The notes below the pieces were generated by a model. That model was not told where the DNA came from and did no database searches. It saw nothing but the letters and a program-made list of their open reading frames with translations. Of a stretch of 43,957 bases of DNA, positions 41,644-43,957 are shown one piece after another. Source of the DNA: Polyangiaceae bacterium. GTDB taxonomy: Bacteria; Myxococcota_A; Polyangia; Polyangiales; Polyangiaceae. The position numbers and the translations under genes were made by a program. The DNA lies in NCBI GenBank assembly GCA_025937785.1, contig JAICQQ010000049.1, positions 1 through 43,957 on the forward strand. Reading direction: 5' to 3'. Within the stretch, counting starts at the first letter, position 1. Each line of letters starts with the position of its first letter.

Positions 41644-43107
41644 ATGGCCGATTCCAGTCGCATCACCGCTGCGGAGTTCCCAGCGCAAGCCGCCAAGCCC
41701 GCGTCGAAGCACGACGAGCGAGGCCGAACCCACGGTCTGCCCTTCATTCTCTGGCTCCTCGAGCAACGCCTCTGGGTATTGCTGGCGATCCCCTCGATCA
41801 TCGCCGCGGTCGTGATGCTCGCCAGCCATCAGGGCTGGCTCGTCTTCGCAGCGACCTGGGCCCTCGTTCCGATCGTGGGCGTGTTGGGACCGCTGATGTA
41901 CCTGGTGTACCGCTCGCATTGCCACGACGCGGGCGCCGCGGACTGGGAGGCCTTCCTGAGCTTTCGCGACGAGAAGCTCGCGAAACGTTGGCGCGGCAAG
42001 AAGATCCCGATGGAAGTCTTGTACGAGGCCTACATCGCCGAGAAGGTGGACTTCCGAACCGACGTCTACGAGACATTGAAACACCGCAACCAGCTGTTCC
42101 GCTTTTGCTTCACCGGGGGCGACGTCCGTTTCTATTTCAAGGAATTCCTGACGCAGAACCTGACCCACAGCCGTCGCTCGGACGAGGGTGACATTGCGCA
42201 CGTGTACAACCGTGGGAACGATTTTTACAATTGGTTCCTCGGCGAGGGGATGACCTACACGAGCGGCATTTTCGAGGACGAGACCGAGACGCTGGAGCAG
42301 GCGCAGATCCGCAAGCTGAACATGGTGTGTCGCTCGATTCAGTTGAAGCCCGGCGAGCAGCACCTGGACATCGGCTGCGGCTGGGGACCCCTCATCGTGC
42401 ACGCGGCCAAGGAGTACGGCTCCGTGAGCACCGGCGTGACGCTGGCGAAAGAACAAGCTGCGTGGGCCAACGAGCGGGCCGAGCGGGCTGGCGTCGCCGA
42501 TCGGGTGCGCGTCATCGTCGATGACTATCGCAACATTCCGACGGCCAAGTACGACAAGATCACTTGCCTAGAGATGGCAGAGCACGTCGGAGTCAAAAAC
42601 TTCCAGCGCTTCTTGCTCCAGGTGCGTGGCTTGTTGAAGGACGACGGCATCTTTTATCTGCAGATCGCCGGCCTCCGGCGGCCGTGGCACTACGAAGACC
42701 TCGTGTGGGGCTTGTTCATGGCCAAGTACATCTTTCCCGGAGCCGATGCCAGCTGTCCCCTTGGTTTCGTGGTGTCGCAAGCCGAGCGCGCCGGGTTCGA
42801 GGTGCACCGCGTCGAGAATTGTGGCGTCCATTACGCCGAGACCATCCGCAAGTGGTACGCGAACTGGCAGAGCAACGAGCAGGCCGTCGTGGAGAAATAC
42901 GGGCAGCGGTGGTTTCGGTTGTGGTCGATGTTCCTCGGGTGGTCCGCGCTCATCGGAGGTCAGGGTAGCTCCACGGTGTTCATGATCACGATGACCAAGA
43001 ACATCAAGAACGACAAGCGCACCGTGAGCATCGACGAGGCCGCCAGCGTCCCGTTCAGCCGCGCAGACCGGTGGATCGGCAAGAACACCATCGCCACGCA
43101 ACAGTAA
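41644..43107 (+). CDS. Membrane-anchored CFA-synthase-like methyltransferase resembling sphingolipid C9-methyltransferase
   Basis: 487 aa. Two N-terminal membrane helices (about 42-61 and 65-88) are followed by a region with KKIPMEVLYEAYIAEKVDF and a cyclopropane-synthase-type SAM methyltransferase domain. The SAM-binding loop is LDIGCGWG (D242), and ITCLEMAEHVGV contains E310 and E313. The phrases YTSGIF, FLQIAGLRRPWHYEDLVWG, KYIFPGADASCPLGFVV and YGQRWFRLWSMFL closely match, from memory, the sphingolipid C9-methyltransferases of fungi and algae. Those enzymes methylate the C9 position of the sphingoid base of glucosylceramide. Bacterial cyclopropane synthases lack the membrane helices. AAAGGAGG precedes ATG 41644. 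The likely substrate is a membrane lipid, perhaps a bacterial sphingolipid; this is inferred. Confidence 0.88.
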   Translation: MADSSRITAAEFPAQAAKPASKHDERGRTHGLPFILWLLEQRLWVLLAIPSIIAAVVMLASHQGWLVFAATWALVPIVGVLGPLMYLVYRSHCHDAGAADWEAFLSFRDEKLAKRWRGKKIPMEVLYEAYIAEKVDFRTDVYETLKHRNQLFRFCFTGGDVRFYFKEFLTQNLTHSRRSDEGDIAHVYNRGNDFYNWFLGEGMTYTSGIFEDETETLEQAQIRKLNMVCRSIQLKPGEQHLDIGCGWGPLIVHAAKEYGSVSTGVTLAKEQAAWANERAERAGVADRVRVIVDDYRNIPTAKYDKITCLEMAEHVGVKNFQRFLLQVRGLLKDDGIFYLQIAGLRRPWHYEDLVWGLFMAKYIFPGADASCPLGFVVSQAERAGFEVHRVENCGVHYAETIRKWYANWQSNEQAVVEKYGQRWFRLWSMFLGWSALIGGQGSSTVFMITMTKNIKNDKRTVSIDEAASVPFSRADRWIGKNTIATQQ

Positions 43108-43422
43108 CTCCGAGGCATGCCCTGGAAGCCTGCTGGAGCCTCGTTCAGCTAAGAGACTCGGCGCCCGATAAACCGGGCACCACCTGGGACGAAAATAGGC
43201 GGTCTGATGAGGTTGTGGAGTGTGCGGGCCAGGTCTGCGACCCTTGGGTGCGAAGTGGTCGCACTGAGGTCGAGATAGGTTGGCGGTCGTAACCCCGTCT
43301 AAGAGACTGACCCGCGCTGCCTATAGGTACCACCTTGTGTCGCACCCGGAGACGGGAAGGACGAGTGGCAGTGTCTGCAACATCGCAGCGCACGCGATCG
43401 CTTCAGATCCGGAGGCCAAAGG
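43108..43422. other. Non-coding region upstream of the IS110 remnant (315 bases)
   Basis: No gene is seen. It contains two copies of a paired motif, given separately. IS110-group elements encode a bridge RNA in the non-coding DNA next to the transposase start, so this stretch may include such a left end. No secondary structure could be established by eye. Confidence 0.4.
43149..43335. repeat. Two copies of a bipartite motif 150 bases apart
   Basis: CTAAGAGACT, 17 bases, then GG(C/T)ACCACCT occurs at 43149-43185 and again at 43299-43335, with identical internal spacing. The 17-base interiors are unrelated. The second copy lies 88 bases before the transposase start. Confidence 0.6.
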
Positions 43423-43512
43423 ATGGAAGCAATTGTGGAACGCTGCTGCGGGCTCGACGTTCACCAGGCCACGATCGTGGCCTGCCTGCTCGTCGGCGAG
43501 GCGAATAGGAAA
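43423..43512 (+). pseudogene. IS110-family transposase, N-terminal remnant
   Basis: From ATG 43423, the first ~30 residues (EAIVERCCGLDVHQATIVACLLVG) match the DEDD-domain start of IS110-family transposases, including the first acidic residue (GLDVHQ). Similarity ends at about 43512 where unrelated repeat-type sequence begins. The full protein would be ~400 aa, so this is a dead fragment of an insertion sequence. Confidence 0.75.
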
Positions 43513-43558
43513 CCACGCAAGTCTTCGCGAACTTGGCGCTCTGTGTGTCTTGGCGGTA
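43511..43558 (-). repeat. CCAAG/CGAAG heptad-type repeat inside the IS110 remnant
   Basis: On the minus strand this reads as loosely repeated units: CCGCCAAGACACACAG, GCGCCAAG, TTCGCGAAGACTTGCG. Degenerate arrays of CCAAG/CGAAG words are, from memory, scattered in several high-GC genomes, but no named family is claimed here. It interrupts the transposase frame. Confidence 0.45.
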
Positions 43559-43730
43559 GAAATAGGCATCATGAGACACTCATCGGGCGGGAGCAAGGCA
43601 CGGCGCAATGCTGCGGATGCATGCCCTGCGAAATCGCTCGCTGCAAACAAGAAGTGACCAATCATAAGATCCCGATATCCCGGTCTCAGGATCCTACACA
43701 TCTCGCTTCCGAGAAGCGGTGATTGTCACA

Positions 43731-43771
43731 GCACTCGAGGCGATGCACTCGAGGCGATGCACTGAGGCAAT
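43731..43771. repeat. Short tandem repeat, 14-base unit
   Basis: GCACTCGAGGCGAT occurs at 43731-43744 and 43745-43758, followed by a degenerate third copy, GCACTGAGGCAAT. It lies in non-coding DNA beyond the IS110 remnant. Confidence 0.8.
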
Positions 43772-43876
43772 GAGTCTTCAGCCCCGGCCGCCGACAGCCC
43801 AAGGCGCCCCCCATTCCCACTCCCTCAGCGGCCTGCCGCAGCTCACGCTCTCCCGCAGTCCAGTCGTCCTGCCCCC

Positions 43877-43910
43877 CGCTGGGTCCCCGCGCCGCTCGCT
43901 GGGTCCCCGC
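43877..43910. repeat. Direct repeat, 14-base unit
   Basis: CGCTGGGTCCCCGC occurs at 43877-43890 and 43897-43910, separated by GCCGCT. The DNA after 43772 is very GC-rich and carries no visible gene up to the window end. Confidence 0.75.
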
Positions 43911-43957
43911 CCCCCACCCGGGCGCCGCCGGGGCGAGCCCAGCGGCCGCCGACGCGC

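Noticed and set aside
1..43957. CRISPR arrays, rRNA and tRNA genes, prophage genes
   Set aside because: No regularly spaced repeats, no rRNA-like stretches, no convincing tRNA cloverleaf and no phage structural or integrase genes were seen.

Overview
The window is high-GC DNA that reads as a myxobacterial chromosome, most likely of the Polyangiales/Sorangiineae. The clues are a giant Ser/Thr kinase fused to a STAND-type ATPase, lipoproteins with long Gly/Ser/Thr linkers, two small RRM RNA-binding proteins, many 1-8 base gene overlaps and frequent GTG/TTG starts. This assignment is inferred from gene content; no 16S rRNA or other phylogenetic marker is present.

Layout. (1) 0.2-6.7 kb: an RND efflux pump and its lipoprotein adaptor on the minus strand, divergent from an OmpR-type response regulator and its histidine kinase. 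(2) 6.8-8.7 kb: an AIM24-family protein overlapping an M48 metallopeptidase. (3) 8.9-14.6 kb: a GMC/cholesterol-oxidase-like flavoenzyme fused to an alpha/beta-hydrolase domain, overlapping a metallophosphoesterase, then an unrecognised protein. (4) 14.6-20.8 kb: an ECF sigma factor, a short one-helix membrane protein and a CnrX/Spy-like protein (minus), divergent from a complete MacA-MacB(split)-TolC export operon. (5) 20.9-24.2 kb: an ammonium transporter; an unrecognised gene behind a PadR regulator with a palindromic operator candidate. (6) 24.5-28.2 kb: the kinase-ATPase fusion. (7) 28.2-29.3 kb: a patch of broken genes (EAL fragment, frameshifted NTF2-like gene, a minus-strand gene tail) and an orphan terminator. 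(8) 29.7-36.8 kb: a tight four-gene operon of a beta-propeller-like lipoprotein, an imelysin-family lipoprotein, an HTTM/gamma-carboxylase-like membrane protein and a TonB-dependent receptor, probably for iron or another metal. (9) 36.8-40.0 kb: a group-2 sigma-70 factor, two RRM proteins and two small proteins. (10) 40.7-43.1 kb: an unrecognised protein and a membrane-anchored methyltransferase resembling eukaryotic sphingolipid C9-methyltransferases. (11) 43.1-43.96 kb: an IS110 transposase remnant and several repeats.

How the parts work together. Two envelope export machines each sit back to back with their own regulator: a two-component system for the RND pump and an ECF sigma module for MacAB-TolC. 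The most interesting candidates are the sphingolipid-C9-methyltransferase-like protein, the imelysin/HTTM/TonB operon with its altered imelysin signature, and the flavoenzyme-hydrolase fusion whose nucleophile-elbow residue is Cys rather than Ser. Family assignments rest on motifs and recalled family features; no database search was possible.
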